Positions 32,221 through 43,141 of a stretch of DNA of 64,000 nucleotides are shown piece by piece. Source of the DNA: Cricetomys ansorgei (lineage: Eukaryota > Chordata > Mammalia > Rodentia > Nesomyidae). Where the stretch lies: positions 3,592,501-3,656,500 of the forward strand of contig JAMJFZ010003746.1 in the NCBI GenBank assembly GCA_026225945.1, written 5' to 3'. Made by a program: the position numbers and the translations under genes. Positions within the stretch are counted from its first letter, which is position 1; each line of letters opens with the position of its first letter. The notes beneath the pieces are model-generated. The model did not search any database and was not told where the DNA came from. It saw nothing but the letters and a program-made list of their open reading frames with translations.

Positions 32221-33777
32221 GGTAGAAGCAGGTCAGCGGTGAATCACTTGAGCACGGGCGGCACTCATCCAACAGCCCCATTACCCAGGAGACTAGTTTG
32301 GTTGCATGACAACACAGTGCCTGTACTGTCAGAGCAACACAGTGAGGGGGAACCTGACTTATATAGAGGCTTGGACAGCTTCGCTTGTCCAGTAAGTGGT
32401 GAAGCTGAATTTGACCCTGTTCGTATTTCAAAGTCCACACCTTTCATCGGTTACAGATTAACCGTAGTTCAGCGCTAATGTCAATGGGATAGTATTTTGG
32501 CTGGCAGCAGAGGCTCTAAGCCTTCAGGTGTAAGGAGCCCTGGAAGGCTGAATAGGAAAGGGAAACTGAGGGAGCTGGTAAGAAGAGGGAAGGTTCTTTG
32601 CTTAGAACTGACCAGTTGTTTCCCATGCCCCACCTGCCACTAGCCAGTTCACTCTGTCCAGGGGTTTTCCTGTTAGAATGGGGCCAGGCCTGCAGACACC
32701 CCTCTAAGGCCACTCCCATGCAGCCCCGGGCCAGCTGTGTGTTAAGATAAACTGAGCTGAGGGAAAGAAGCCAGACCCATGACACCCTGCCACTCCCTCA
32801 CTGACGCCCACCCACAGCAGACACTGTCCCTCCAGATACTCAGGGCTCAGCCAAAAGGTCTCTGGTTTTATGACCAGTTCTACTGAGCTCCTGAAGTACT
32901 GCCCTTCCAGAAACTTCTATAATCAGAATTGCTCCCAACCTTCTGGCCAAGGAGATGAATGAGTCTGTATTCAGCCCCGACAGTGGGGTCTTAGCTATTA
33001 TGGCAAAGAAAATGGATGAACCCAATGCCAGGACAAGTTGTTGGCGTGTGTGAAGCCGGAATCTGAGGGTGACAAGGCTATTTTTGCCCTATCAGAGGGC
33101 TGTCAGAGGCAGGAGGTGAGGGAGATGCTGCAGGGAGCCCTGACATCGGGAACAGTACTCCTGGGCCCCACATCTTGGATGGCCCACAGTTGCCCTCATT
33201 GTTCACAAAGACGGTGGGCAGGAGGGGCCATCACAGCCCTGGATCCAGAGACATGAGCAGAGAAAGAGAAAGTGCCCGCCACTCACTGCCCTTTCTGCTC
33301 TCTCTATGGGAAATGGCTTTGTCCTGGATTCAGTCCAGCGATGAGGGTCAGATAGAAGGGACTATGACTCTGGAAGGCTTCTCAAGTCCTTGGCACAGGG
33401 ACCAGCAGGTTGACAGAGTCAAGACCTGGCAAATGTGTCCACACAGATTACCAAAGGTGCCCTCTCATTACATGGAGGCCACATTCCTGGAAAGTTGCTC
33501 CTAAATTGGATCCTGTTGGGCTGCAGAGCAGGATGGCAGTGAGATTCCAGCCTGAAACACACAGAGGCTGTCTCCCAAGCAGAAGCGACGTACTGCTCTC
33601 TACCCGCACATCTGCACATCCTCAGCGCCCAGTGATGGGTTGGCTACTTTGACTTTCTCAACCCCTCTGTGGATGGCCTCATTTCCATACTCCAACGTGG
33701 CTGCCTAGACCCTACCTCTCCAGTCTGACCTCTGTGCTGCCTCCGTTATGTTCCTTCTAAAGTACTTCTGTGTGATC
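32221..33777. other. Repeat-poor non-coding stretch
   Basis: About 1.55 kb without a recognised SINE. Several open frames but no family resemblance and no convincing exon borders. Confidence 0.5.
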
Positions 33778-33905
33778 AGCCAGGTGGCACAGGCTTGGAA
33801 GACTCGTTGAGGAGGCTGAGGCAGGATGATCACAAATTCAAAGGCCTACTGGACACAGAATAAGTTCAAGTTCAGGCTTAGTGAAACCTTATCTTACAGG
33901 AAGAA
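33778..33905 (+). repeat. B1-like SINE
   Basis: Sense: agccaggtggcacaggcttg, ggctgaggcaggatgatcac. Confidence 0.72.
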
Positions 33906-33916
33906 GTGGTGTGTGT

Positions 33917-34015
33917 GGAAGGAGGAGGAGGAGGAGGAGGAGAGGGAGGAGGGGGAAGAGGAAGAAGGAAGAGGAAGAGAAGGAGGAGGAAGAGGAAGAG
34001 AAGGAGGAGGAGGAA
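33917..34015. repeat. 99-bp uninterrupted purine tract
   Basis: Only A and G on the plus strand from 33917 to 34015, mostly GGA and GAA units with some mirror symmetry. A candidate for triplex (H-DNA). Frames through it read poly-Glu/Gly and are not genes. Confidence 0.97.
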
Positions 34016-34085
34016 CGGGATGCAGTTCAGTAGTAGAGTATATGTGAGATCTTAGGTTCGAACCCCAGTGCTGGAGGAAATACAG
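34016..34085 (+). repeat. ID-type SINE
   Basis: Sense: cgggatgcagttcagtagta, ttaggttcgaaccccagtgc. Confidence 0.78.
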
Positions 34086-34249
34086 TCTGCTGCAAGCTTG
34101 TCACTCATGGAGGAGCACTTCCACGGCTTGGCACAGGCGATGGGATAGCCTGGGCTAGTCTTCCATGTCTGCCTATTATGTGCAGCCTCACTTTCCTCAG
34201 TGTGCATGTTCCACATTCATGGATTCAGCCCAGCAGCTATGGAAAATAT

Positions 34250-34327
34250 TTGGAAGGCAGGGAACCAGACTCAGTCCTCTGCAAGAACAGCAACAGCTCT
34301 CGGCTGCTGACCCATCTCGTTGGCCTC
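34250..34327 (-). repeat. B2 SINE, 5' part
   Basis: Antisense: gaaccagactcagtcctctg, gctgctgacccatctcgttg. Confidence 0.7.
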
Positions 34328-34477
34328 AGCGTCAGTTTTTCCCAGCGTGGGATCATAACACGCTTCTAATGACTTTCTCAACTAAATGTATTTTAGATGT
34401 CTTCCTGTGTCTACACTCCATTTGTAAGTGTCTTTTAAATTTCTTTCTTTTAACTTCTTTTTAAGCAGGGTCCCACC

Positions 34478-34530
34478 AGGTGTGAGGTTACTCACACCTG
34501 TAATTCCAGCACTCGGAGGGCTAAGGCAGA
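34478..34530 (+). repeat. B1 SINE stub cut by the next SINE
   Basis: Sense: ccaggtgtgaggttactcac, acctgtaattccagcactcg, then it stops at the T-rich start of an antisense B3. Confidence 0.72.
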
Positions 34531-34534
34531 AAAA

Positions 34535-34710
34535 CGTTTATTTAATTAATTTGTGTGTTGGGAGGGCGGCTGGAGGGAGGACACGCCCCGGCGCACCTGT
34601 GAAGGCCAGAGGACAAGGAGTCAGCTCTCTTCTTTTACCACGTGAGATTAAGCACAGGTCATCAGGCTCCGTCACAGGTTCCCTTACCTGCTGAGTCATC
34701 TCACTTGCCC
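34535..34710 (-). repeat. B3-type SINE
   Basis: Antisense: aattaatttgtgtgttggga, aaggccagaggacaaggagt, tgctgagtcatctcacttgc. Confidence 0.82.
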
Positions 34711-34925
34711 AGTTTTTTAAATTTTAGTAGAACCTTGTCAAATTTCCTGCCCAGAAAAAGGCTGTGGTGACTTTGGTACATTCCTGCTAAGGGTGCGATA
34801 TTGCTTGTTTAGTCGCAGATTCACCAACACTGTCACTGTCCCCTGGTGTCTCTGCCGGCAGACTAGAACACACAGTCACGTGCATGCGTGCACAGATACA
34901 CACGACGCTTCTTTGCTTCATAGTC

Positions 34926-35093
34926 TCTTTTTTTTTTTTTTTTAAGGTTTGTTTTTCAAGACAGAATTTATCTGTGTAACTCTGGCTGTCCTGGAACTCC
35001 CTCTGTAGACCAGGCTGGCCTTGAACTCAGAGATCCACCTGCCTCTGCCTCCCAAATGCTGAGATTAAAGGTGTGCACCACCACTGCCAGGCT
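34926..35093 (-). repeat. B1 SINE, well preserved
   Basis: Antisense: an 18-base T run, then ttcaagacagaatttatctg, ctgtagaccaggctggcctt, caccaccactgccaggct. Confidence 0.96.
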
Positions 35094-35104
35094 ATTTTCT
35101 TTTT

Positions 35105-35330
35105 TTAAAGAAATTATCTTTTATTATTTTTAAATATGTGTATGTACGTGTGTGTATCCACATGTGGGTGTGTCCAGGTGAGTGTGGGTGCCCGCAGGAG
35201 TCCAGAGGCATCAGATCCTGTGGAGCCAGAGTTGCAGGTGTTCCGGGCCGGGTGGCAGGTGCTGGGAACGGGGCTCGGGTCCTCTGGAAGGACAGGAGTG
35301 CTTTATCACCGAGCCAGCTCTTCAGTCCCT
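35105..35330 (-). repeat. B2 SINE
   Basis: Antisense: tatgtgtatgtacgtgtgtg, ccagaggcatcagatcctgt, gagccagctcttcagtccct. Confidence 0.92.
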
Positions 35331-35671
35331 TCTCTGTTTTCCTTATTGGACTCCCTTTACAGACCTCAACAGACAGCAGGGAAATCAATCCTTTAACCTG
35401 TGTGTTGCAGTGTTTTTCCCATTTGTCACTGTCTTCTTGCTTTGGGGTTGAGAACGGTGCTCGGTGAAGCATGGCGTACTGAAAGCTGAGTTGTGCCTCA
35501 GTACTCCAGACAAGTCGTCTGTGTGGCCACATGAGGCACAGCCAGGACAGGGCAGACAGCAAACTGCCTGACAATTTGCTTTCATCTCCTACTTACCTGA
35601 GGAGTTACCAATTTCAGTCTGTTGTCTACAAACTGAGAATGAAGGTGGCACATACCTCATGAAAGTTGGTG

Positions 35672-35998
35672 TGTGTGTGCATACGTGTGTGTGTGTGTGT
35701 GTGTGTGTGAGTGAGTATGGGTGTAAAGGCCTGTGCCCACATATACAGAGGCCAGAAGAGGATGTTGGGTATCTTCCTCCATGGCTCTCCACCTTACTAC
35801 CTTAAGACAAAGTCTGTCACTAAACTGAAAGCTCACGCTTCTGGCTGGCCAGTGAAACCTTGGGACCCACCCGCTCTGCCCCCAGCTGGTGTTCAGGCAC
35901 TGTGCTGGAACTTTTCTTATGTGACAGCCAAGGATTCAAACTTGGGTCCTCGTGCTTTTGTAAGGTGAGCTCTTGCTCCCGAGCTATCCCCTTGGCCC
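35672..35998 (-). repeat. B3/B4-like long SINE with a TG run
   Basis: Antisense: TG run to 35708, cacatatacagaggccagaa, gacaaagtctgtcactaaac, then tcaaacttgggtcctcgtgc and gagctatccccttggccc. Similar layout to 51254-51512. Confidence 0.6.
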
Positions 35999-36109
35999 TT
36001 ACAGGATTACCCTGAGACAAAATGAGCTCATGGTCTACAAAGTGTTCATGGCGAAACAATTGTCCAAATAGTTTTAATTTTTATGCTTAATAAAACTTAC
36101 TGGTTTTAT

Positions 36110-36232
36110 CCAGGTCCAGTGGCACATTCCTGTAGTCCAAGCTACTTAAGAGGCTAAGCCAGGAGGGTCACTTGAGTCTAGGAGTTCAAGGACCTCCTAA
36201 GCAGTGTAGCTAGGCTGCCTTTCAAAAAAAAG
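36110..36232 (+). repeat. B1-like SINE
   Basis: Sense: ccaggtccagtggcacattc, aagccaggagggtcacttga; ends in nine A. Confidence 0.72.
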
Positions 36233-36254
36233 AGTTATCATTATTGTTACAGCC

Positions 36255-36372
36255 ACGCTGTTAAAGCACATCCTTGTGATCGCACTACCTAGCTGAGGCC
36301 AACCTGGGCTACATAGTGAACCCCAGGCCCGCTCGGGCCCCACAGTAAGACCCTGTTCAAAACCAGACAAAG
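36255..36372 (+). repeat. B1-like SINE, diverged
   Basis: Sense: gctgaggccaacctgggcta, cagtaagaccctgttcaaaa. Confidence 0.62.
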
Positions 36373-36430
36373 AGGCAAACAAGATCCTTTAAGGCTTATG
36401 GATTTCATGCCATGCTTATAACGTTTCCTT

Positions 36431-36590
36431 TGCCAGGTGGTGGCGCACACCTTTGATCCCAGCACTCAGGAGGCAGAGGCTGGTGGGTCTCTGAGTTCGA
36501 GGCCTGTCTAGTCTACAGAACAAGTTCCAGGATAAGCCAGGTCTACACAAAGAAACTCTGAATTGAAAAACAAAACAACCACAAAAAAAG
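36431..36590 (+). repeat. B1 SINE
   Basis: Sense: tgccaggtggtggcgcacac, ctttgatcccagcactcagg; tail aacaaaacaaccacaaaaaa. Confidence 0.95.
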
Positions 36591-36944
36591 GTTTTTCTTC
36601 ATCCTAAGATTAAAACAACCATCCACAGAGGGCACTGCTACTTTGGGGAATCCTCGGAGGAAGGGTGGTGTGGGCTTTGAGTCTCAGCACCAAAAGAAGA
36701 ACTATTACTGATAAAGACACTGGAGGGGCCTTTTTACCACAGGGATCCCCCCTTCCTTTCCCTGTTTTACTATCTGGTAATTTAGTTTGACTTTTCACAG
36801 GCTAGGATCTCCCCCGGCACTAGAGAGGCCTGCCTGTATCATGTGGAAGCAGAGGAAATGCTATCTCTGAGGCACTCACTCCTTAATGAACTGGACCCCG
36901 AGAGTCATGGTTTCAGGTCTAAGTGAGCACGGGAGCTAGCAGGG

Positions 36945-37055
36945 CAGCCCAAGATAGGAGGTAGAGCATTTGGGGCCAGACTGGGTTCCATACTGAGACT
37001 CTCAAAAAAACAAAAACAAAAACAAACACAAACAAACAAACAAAAAAACAGCCAA
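36945..37055 (+). repeat. ID-like piece with long AAAC tail
   Basis: Sense: aggaggtagagcatttgggg, ccagactgggttccatactg, then about 60 bases of CAAA-type tail. Confidence 0.6.
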
Positions 37056-37728
37056 AGAAAAACCAGAATGTTAAGCTCTCCCTCCATTGCAGCAACACAC
37101 CAACCAATGGCCCTGAGAGGTCCTGGGTGGGAACTGACCAGCTGATACACAGGACCTTTCAGTCCATTGGTATCTTCAAAAGTTTCATGGCGGAAAGGAC
37201 CTTCTTTAAGGAAGGAAGAGCCTATTTGGTGGGAGTCCAAAGGGCAGAGGGCGTCCCAACCAGCGGGAGCGGGACAGCAGGCGCTACCCTTCAATAGGTA
37301 TTTCATGCCTATGGCATGCTTGAGCCCTTAACTACAGAGGCCCAAGGTTGGGGAGCTAGCTGGGGTACTCTCAGGGAGGAAGAGGAAGGATCAGGAGATG
37401 GGAAGCAACCACGAGAGGCCAGCTCTCAACACGGCAGCGCTGGAAAGCCCAGGACTTCTCCTTTTGGTTCCAGTCTGACTGGCCAGGTAGCCTTGAGCAT
37501 GACTTCATTCTGCAGACCAGGGCTCCCATTCCCAGGTGACGGTGACACTGGAAGATGGCTTTTGTGCAGATGCCCTTTCCTCAGCGGTCCACATAGTTGT
37601 CCGCAGTCCACACCTGTGCTGTCTGTTGCTGATTTAACTGGAACTGTTCCATCTCTGGGGCTTTGTGGTGATTTCAGGGTGTCTGCATTCCTAGGGTTCT
37701 GCAGCCAGTAACTGTCACAAGGCCCTTC
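37056..37728. other. Non-coding, nothing recognised
   Basis: No repeat or exon seen. Confidence 0.4.
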
Positions 37729-37744
37729 ACAAAAAAAAAAAGAG

Positions 37745-37797
<53 letters not shown>

Positions 37798-37862
37798 AAG
37801 AAAGAAAGAAGAAAATAAAGAAAAGAAAAAAGAAAGGAAGGAGAAAGAAAAAGAAAAAAAGA
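37729..37862. repeat. Purine-rich (GA)n/(GAAA)n tract
   Basis: 134 bp, almost all A and G (one C and one T), in GA and GAAA units. Confidence 0.95.
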
Positions 37863-38875
37863 TGTCAGAGAGTGTAGCCTCACCTGGTGATCCAGCTCTG
37901 GCCCTTGACCCACTCTAGGTTTGATGCTGAGCCAGGCCAGGATTTAATCCACTACTACGGTACCTGACACAGCATCTCCAGGGAGGGCTCAGCCCCTTGG
38001 ACAGGTTATGGTGACAGTTTGCCTTTTGTCATGTTTGTCCATTGCTGTGGGCCCCTTCACCCCAGGCAATTCTACCACCATAAGCATGCAACATAAGGGT
38101 TTAGAGTCGGATGGGAATGTATCTTCCGGGCAGATCTGAATGCCTCTCCATACCTCTTGGGCCCAAGGAAGGGTGTCCCACAGGGGCAACAGTGATTCCT
38201 TACTGAGAACACAGCCATGGAGTAGACCCTGCAGAGGGCTGGCTGACTCAATCCCAGCCTCCCAGCCCCAGCTTGGGGTGGATGTTTGGTGGGTGCTATG
38301 GAAACCTGCGCTCTGGTTTCAGCACATCTGCTGTGTGATGTTAGAAGGTGCCCTCACTTTCTAGTTGTTTCCTTGTTTATAGAATAAAAAGGTTGGATGC
38401 AGGCTGCAAGCAATATCCAGTTGCAGGGAAAGTGCACGCAGTTTGAAATGGAATGCCTTTAAGTGGGGTCAGCCCTTTCCCGTGAGAAGGAGAGATTTCC
38501 CCTCCCTGCTTCCACCTCTGAAGGTGTCTGAATTAGTGCTTTTTACTGCTCCTTAATCCTCGCTCTTGAGAAATGAGTCAAGGCCTTCTAGGCTTGCTGG
38601 CACCACAGACTGAGAGAAGGGAATCTCCACTCACACCAAAGGGAAGGGTCCAGCACAGCCAGACTAAGCTGGGGATCCACTGTTTAGGGAACAACTTTGG
38701 GTCAGGACACAACAAAGTGGGTCCTGGCTTCCTCAAGGCCTGCGGTCCTCTTTGCCTGAGACCGTAATTCTTCTCTCCAGTGCTTGCAAGAGAGCTGCTG
38801 GTCTCCTGGGTCTACTCAGAAGGCAGCTGAGACAGACCCCACGCTTGGTTAGTGCCCTGCTACCACCATTTATTT
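37863..38875. other. Repeat-poor non-coding stretch
   Basis: About 1 kb without a SINE. No exon recognised. Confidence 0.45.
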
Positions 38876-38992
38876 TTTTTCTTTTTAAAGACAAGGTTTT
38901 AGGTCATAACCCAGGCTATTTTCAAACTCAGGATCCTCCTGTCTCTGCCTCCTAAGGAATGGTATTCCAAGTGTGGGCTACATTCCTGGCCT
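38876..38992 (-). repeat. B1-like SINE
   Basis: Antisense: aaagacaaggttttaggtca, taacccaggctattttcaaa, ggatcctcctgtctctgcct. Confidence 0.78.
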
Positions 38993-39025
38993 CAAAGTCC
39001 ACCCATGAACTGTATCACCAGCCCC

Positions 39026-39145
39026 ATAGACATCAGGCTAGCAAGATGCTCACTGGCTAAAGGTACCTGCTGCCAAGCCTAAACACCTGAGTGGGATACC
39101 TGGGACTTACATGGTAGAAGAAGAAAATCAACTGTCTTTAGTTTC
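39026..39145 (+). repeat. B3-type SINE fragment
   Basis: Sense: tagcaagatgctcactggct, aaaggtacctgctgccaagc, acatggtagaagaagaaaat. Confidence 0.7.
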
Positions 39146-39193
39146 TTAACCCACACATGAGTAAATACATAATTCATTCACTGAGGGAAAAGC

Positions 39194-39335
39194 ATGTATG
39201 ATAGTTAATCTTAACTGTCAACTTGACTGGGTTTAGAATTGTCATGGAAACCACTACCCTACCTGTGATTGTGTTTCTAGAAAGGTTTAACTGAGTAGGA
39301 AAGACCCACCTCAAATACAGGCAGCACCCCCTTAG
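39194..39335. mobile_element. Dispersed repeat, family uncertain
   Basis: tgatagttaatcttaactgt, caacttgactgggtttagaa, gtgtttctagaaaggtttaa and aagacccacctcaaatac form a block order I recognise as a widely dispersed mammalian/rodent repeat, possibly a hAT-Charlie relative. Confidence 0.4.
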
Positions 39336-39350
39336 GTCCTAACAGCACAA

Positions 39351-39522
39351 GGCAGTGCCCCAGGGTAAGGAGGCAGATGTCAACCTTGCGTGCCCTCACC
39401 TTCTAAAAATACAGAGGAACTGAGCCCTGCTTGGTCACCACACAGCTATCCAGTTGCTCCCTGGACTGTCCCTGTCTGCCACCTCGCACCTGCTCCCTCC
39501 AGCCTCCTGCTTGACAGCTGCC
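39351..39522 (+). repeat. Inverted duplication, left arm
   Basis: 172 bp that recur in reverse complement at 40771-40943 with about 92% identity by eye (about 14 differences, half of them in one short block). Not a SINE type I know. Confidence 0.93.
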
Positions 39523-39851
39523 TTGGGTCTCAGTGAATGCTGAGGGCTAACATTCCTCTTCTCTGCTTTCTGAGTGTGGCCACAGTGTGGCCAGCTGTGC
39601 CATGGTCCTGATGCTAAGCCCTCCCCGCCCTGATGGGCCATGCCCTCCCACTGGAAACCAGGACAAAGCCTTCCCCCTTTTAAATTGCTCCTTATCAAGT
39701 ATTTGGTCAACAAGAAAAGTAGCTATACGATCTAATATGGGGGTTTGGCAGAGCATGTGCCCATCATCACAAGGTCCTGGGTATAATTCTCAATACCACT
39801 CAATAAACAAGAAAAAATAAAGACAGAAAAGGAATAAAAGAATCTGTCCAT
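39523..39851. other. Spacer sequence, nothing recognised
   Basis: Between the left arm and the B2. Confidence 0.4.
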
Positions 39852-40089
39852 GGGCCTGGAGAGATGACTCAGTGGTAAGAACACTTGCTGCTCTTTCAGA
39901 GGACCCGGATTCAATTCCCAGCTCCCACTTGGTGGCTTACAGCTGTCTGAAACTCCAGTTCCAGGGAACCCAATGCCTCTTCTGGACTCTGAAAGCACCA
40001 GATGCATATGTGGTGCACAGATATATGTGCAGGCAAACAGTTATACACATAAAATAATAAAATAAAGTAAAATTAAATTAAATTAAAAA
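39852..40089 (+). repeat. B2 SINE with A/T-rich tail
   Basis: Sense: gggcctggagagatgactca, ttgctgctctttcagaggac; tail of AAAT/AAATT units. Confidence 0.96.
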
Positions 40090-40151
40090 AGAATTCATCC
40101 TAGACATGGCCTAGAGATGAGACTGCTAAAGTTTAGTCCATATCCCATCAG

Positions 40152-40161
40152 GCGTGCGTGC

Positions 40162-40201
<40 letters not shown>

Positions 40202-40389
40202 GTGTGTGTGTGCGTGCGTGTGCCTGTGTGTGTGTGTATGCGTGTGTGTGTATGCATGTGTGTGTGTATGTGTGCGTGTGTGTGCGCGTGTGTGCGCGTG
40301 TGTGCGTGTGCGTGTGTGTGTGCGTGCATGTGTGTGTGCGTGCGTGTGCGTGTGTGTGTGTATTTGTGTGTGTGTGTATGTGTGTGTAT

Positions 40390-40434
<45 letters not shown>
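40152..40434. repeat. 283-bp GT/GC/AT alternating tract
   Basis: Strict purine-pyrimidine alternation over nearly the whole length: GT units with many GC steps and a few TA steps, ending with a pure GT run. A strong Z-DNA candidate. The His/Thr and Cys/Val frames through it are artefacts. Confidence 0.98.
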
Positions 40435-40435
<1 letters not shown>

Positions 40436-40770
40436 CCATCATTCTTGTGTAATATTATTATCCCCTTTTCACCAGGTGACTTACAGAGGTCCCAAGTCAC
40501 ATGGCAACCAAGGGACAGTGCTGAGTCCCAACTCCAGTGTCCTGAATGTCCACAGCCCTCTAATGGGCTAGGACTCAAACTCCTAATAAGCTAGCAGGAT
40601 TTATACAAGGAAGCAGAACCCTGACCAATGAAGGGATGGCTTTCACATGCAAGCCCAAACTTACCTCGGTCCCGATATCCCGCCTAAGTAGCTGGACTTG
40701 CCTGGGTGCTCAAGAGTTCTCTCTTAGGCAAATCTGCCCTTGGTGTTACAGGGACATCATGGGATGATGT

Positions 40771-40943
40771 GGCAGCTGTCAAGCAGAAGGCTGGAGGGAG
40801 CAGGTGCGAGGTGGCAGACAGGGACAGTACAGGGAGCAACTGGAGAGCTGTGTGGTGACCAGGCAGGGTTCATGCACCTTAATATTTTTAGAAGGTGAGG
40901 GCATGCAGGGTTGACATCTGCCTTCTTACCCTGGGGCACTGCC
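40771..40943 (-). repeat. Inverted duplication, right arm
   Basis: Reverse-complement partner of 39351-39522. From ggcagctgtcaagcagaagg to accctggggcactgcc. The spacer of about 1.25 kb contains a B2 and the long GT/GC tract. Confidence 0.93.
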
Positions 40944-41159
40944 CTGAGCTGCAGAGAAGCTTCCAAACAGCAGTGCCAGGGCTAAGGTAGAGTCAGTGTG
41001 CACAGGTGATCCTACACCCATCCATCTATCTACTCCCAGTGTACATATTGGCTAGACACTGTGCTGGGCACTAGCGGACTGACTCGCCCAGAGCTCCAGC
41101 CTTCCACGACCAGGGCAAAAGATCAACAGTTATGAGTGGCAGACAGAATAGCTCAAAGG

Positions 41160-41329
41160 TTAAGAGTTCGGAACTCTGACTTCAAACAGACCTGAATTCA
41201 AATCTTGACTCTTCCACCCCGCAGCTGTGTGACCTTGGGCAAGCTAAGCTCTATAAACTAAGATTCCTATAGAAAGTTTTGATGAAAAATGAATGAGAGG
41301 ATGTATATGAAGAATTTAATAGAACATAA
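41160..41329 (+). repeat. MIR, long copy
   Basis: Sense: gttaagagttcggaactctg, gctgtgtgaccttgggcaag, then the 3' part (aaaaatgaatgagaggatgt). The middle CTCATCTGTAAAATG block is diverged. Confidence 0.8.
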
Positions 41330-41478
41330 AGCACCAAATGTGATGGTGCACATCTTTAAACCTAGCATTCCGGAGGCAGAGGCAGGTGGATCTCTGAATT
41401 CAAGGCCAGCCTGGTCTACAGAGAGAATTCCGGATAGTCAGGGCTACACAGAGAAACCCTGTCTCAAAAAAAAAAAAG
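41330..41478 (+). repeat. B1 SINE inserted at a MIR end
   Basis: Sense: aaatgtgatggtgcacatct, caaggccagcctggtctaca, end aaaccctgtctc and 12 A. Confidence 0.93.
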
Positions 41479-41538
41479 GAAGGAGTGAAGAAAAAACCAT
41501 AACACTGAGTCAGCAAGGTTATTAAAGAGGCTTCAGAA

Positions 41539-41683
41539 GCTGGGCGGTGGCGGCTCACACCTTTAATCCCAGCACTCGGGAGGCAGAGGCAGGCAGGTCT
41601 CTGAGTTGGAGCCCAGCCTGGTCTACAGAGTGAGTTCCAGGACAGCCAGAGTTACAACAGGGAAACCCTGTCTTGAAAAACGA
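41539..41683 (+). repeat. B1 SINE, well preserved
   Basis: Sense: gctgggcggtggcggctcac, gagcccagcctggtctacag; GGGA-rich tail to 41735. Confidence 0.96.
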
Positions 41684-41735
41684 AAGGGGCAGGGGGAAGA
41701 CAGGGAGAGGGAGAGGGAGGGGGAGGAGGAGGCTG

Positions 41736-42588
41736 CAGCAGAGCTGGCAAGACAAACCAGCAAGTCACATGATCAGCTGATCTGCGTTCAATCCTTGTGA
41801 CTCAGGCTGGCAAGCCAACCTGAAGGGCTCCCCAGCTGGACTGTTTCTACCCCATCTTTGAGCCTGGGGACTCTGTGCTCCCAGGGCATGCTCTCCTTTG
41901 TCTCATCTCTAGTCTATCTCATCCATGGCCAGGGCCAAGGACGCTACAGTAGATACTCATGTATTCCTTGCTGAGGGAGCAAGATGCTCCACTGAAGAGG
42001 GTCATGGAGCTCAACTCCCCTGCGTTCTGTCTGTTAAGCCCTTTCTGAATGAATGCATCATCACTCACTCATTCGCTTGCCGTGTCAGGTGTGGTGCTGC
42101 AGCAGAGAGAGACAAAGTCCACAGTTTAGGGATGAAGAGGGTCTCTTCATGTCCCTGCTTCCTGCCTCATACACTTTGTTCCCTGCTAAGCCTTGTCATT
42201 TTAGAAGGTTAGGAGGGTAGGGATGAGGCAGGTGGGGATCCTTATTGCATCCCAGGTGCCTGCAGATGGTAGGAGCTGGGGCTGTGTTTGTTGAACTGGA
42301 CGGAAAAGGCATCTTGGCAGCTTAGGCAGGGCTGGGCGGGGTGGGAAATTCACCACCTTCTCCTTCTCCCATCTAGCTGTCAGATACCATCTCCTTCTGG
42401 GGCCTTCTCGCCTGGACTGCAGCCAGATACTGTTTTTACTTCTTGGTCTAATGGCCTTAACATTCCAAGCAAACAATTCTGGCCTTTTGAAACGTGTGCT
42501 CTAGCGGGGACACAACAAACTCACCATCCTGTGCGATGTTGACATTCGGCTTCATAATTAACTTCTGGTTTTGTTGTGGTTTGGAGAC
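41736..42588. other. Mostly unique non-coding sequence
   Basis: A possible SINE remnant lies at 41750-41815. Nothing else recognised. Confidence 0.4.
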
Positions 42589-42625
42589 GAAGTCTTTTTT
42601 TTTTTTTTTTTCTTATTTATTTTTT
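42589..42625. repeat. T-rich run
   Basis: A run of 18 T, then T-rich sequence. Confidence 0.85.
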
Positions 42626-42666
42626 TGTTCACGATTTAGGTTCTCCTTTAAGGCTTGGGGAAAACA

Positions 42667-42755
42667 AGTGGCTCAGAGGCTGGAGATGTACCTCAGTGGT
42701 TCCAGCTTCCCCGAACCCCTGAGGCCTCAGCCCCAGTGCAGGGAGGAGGAGAAGA
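42667..42755 (+). repeat. ID-type remnant
   Basis: Sense: gaggctggagatgtacctca, gtggttccagcttccccgaa. Weak. Confidence 0.4.
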
Positions 42756-43002
42756 AAAGGAGGCCACAGGCTCTCTTAGGCAAGGCAATAATATGGCAAT
42801 AATGTGTACAGGGGACAGAAGCTGCCAGAGCATGCTGGCTGCCGGCATAAAACAAAGCAGAGGCCTTGTTTAATTTGCTATTCTATGGGAAGATCTAGAA
42901 ATATTACATAAAAATACTTTCTATCTTTGGTTCTATCTTTGAGGGCTTGTTTGCTTGGAGTTTTTTTTAAATTATTTATTTTAATTGAATTTAATTTTAT
43001 TT

Positions 43003-43141
43003 TATACTTTTGAGGCCAGGTTTCACTCTTAAAGCCCCAGCTGAACTGGAACACTGTGTAGCCCAGGTTAGCCTTAAACCCGTTCTCTTGCCTCAGCCTC
43101 CCAAGTACTGCAGTTGAAGATGTGAGTCACCAGAGCCAGCC
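43003..43141 (-). repeat. B1-like SINE
   Basis: Antisense: tgaggccaggtttcactctt, tagcccaggttagccttaaa, caccagagccagccc. Confidence 0.75.

Noticed and set aside
33826..34047. Glu/Gly-rich open frame
   Set aside because: It is the 99-bp purine tract read in frame.
40095..40578. Long open frames on both strands (His/Thr-rich or Cys/Val-rich, up to 150 residues)
   Set aside because: They are translations of the GT/GC tract and have no gene context.
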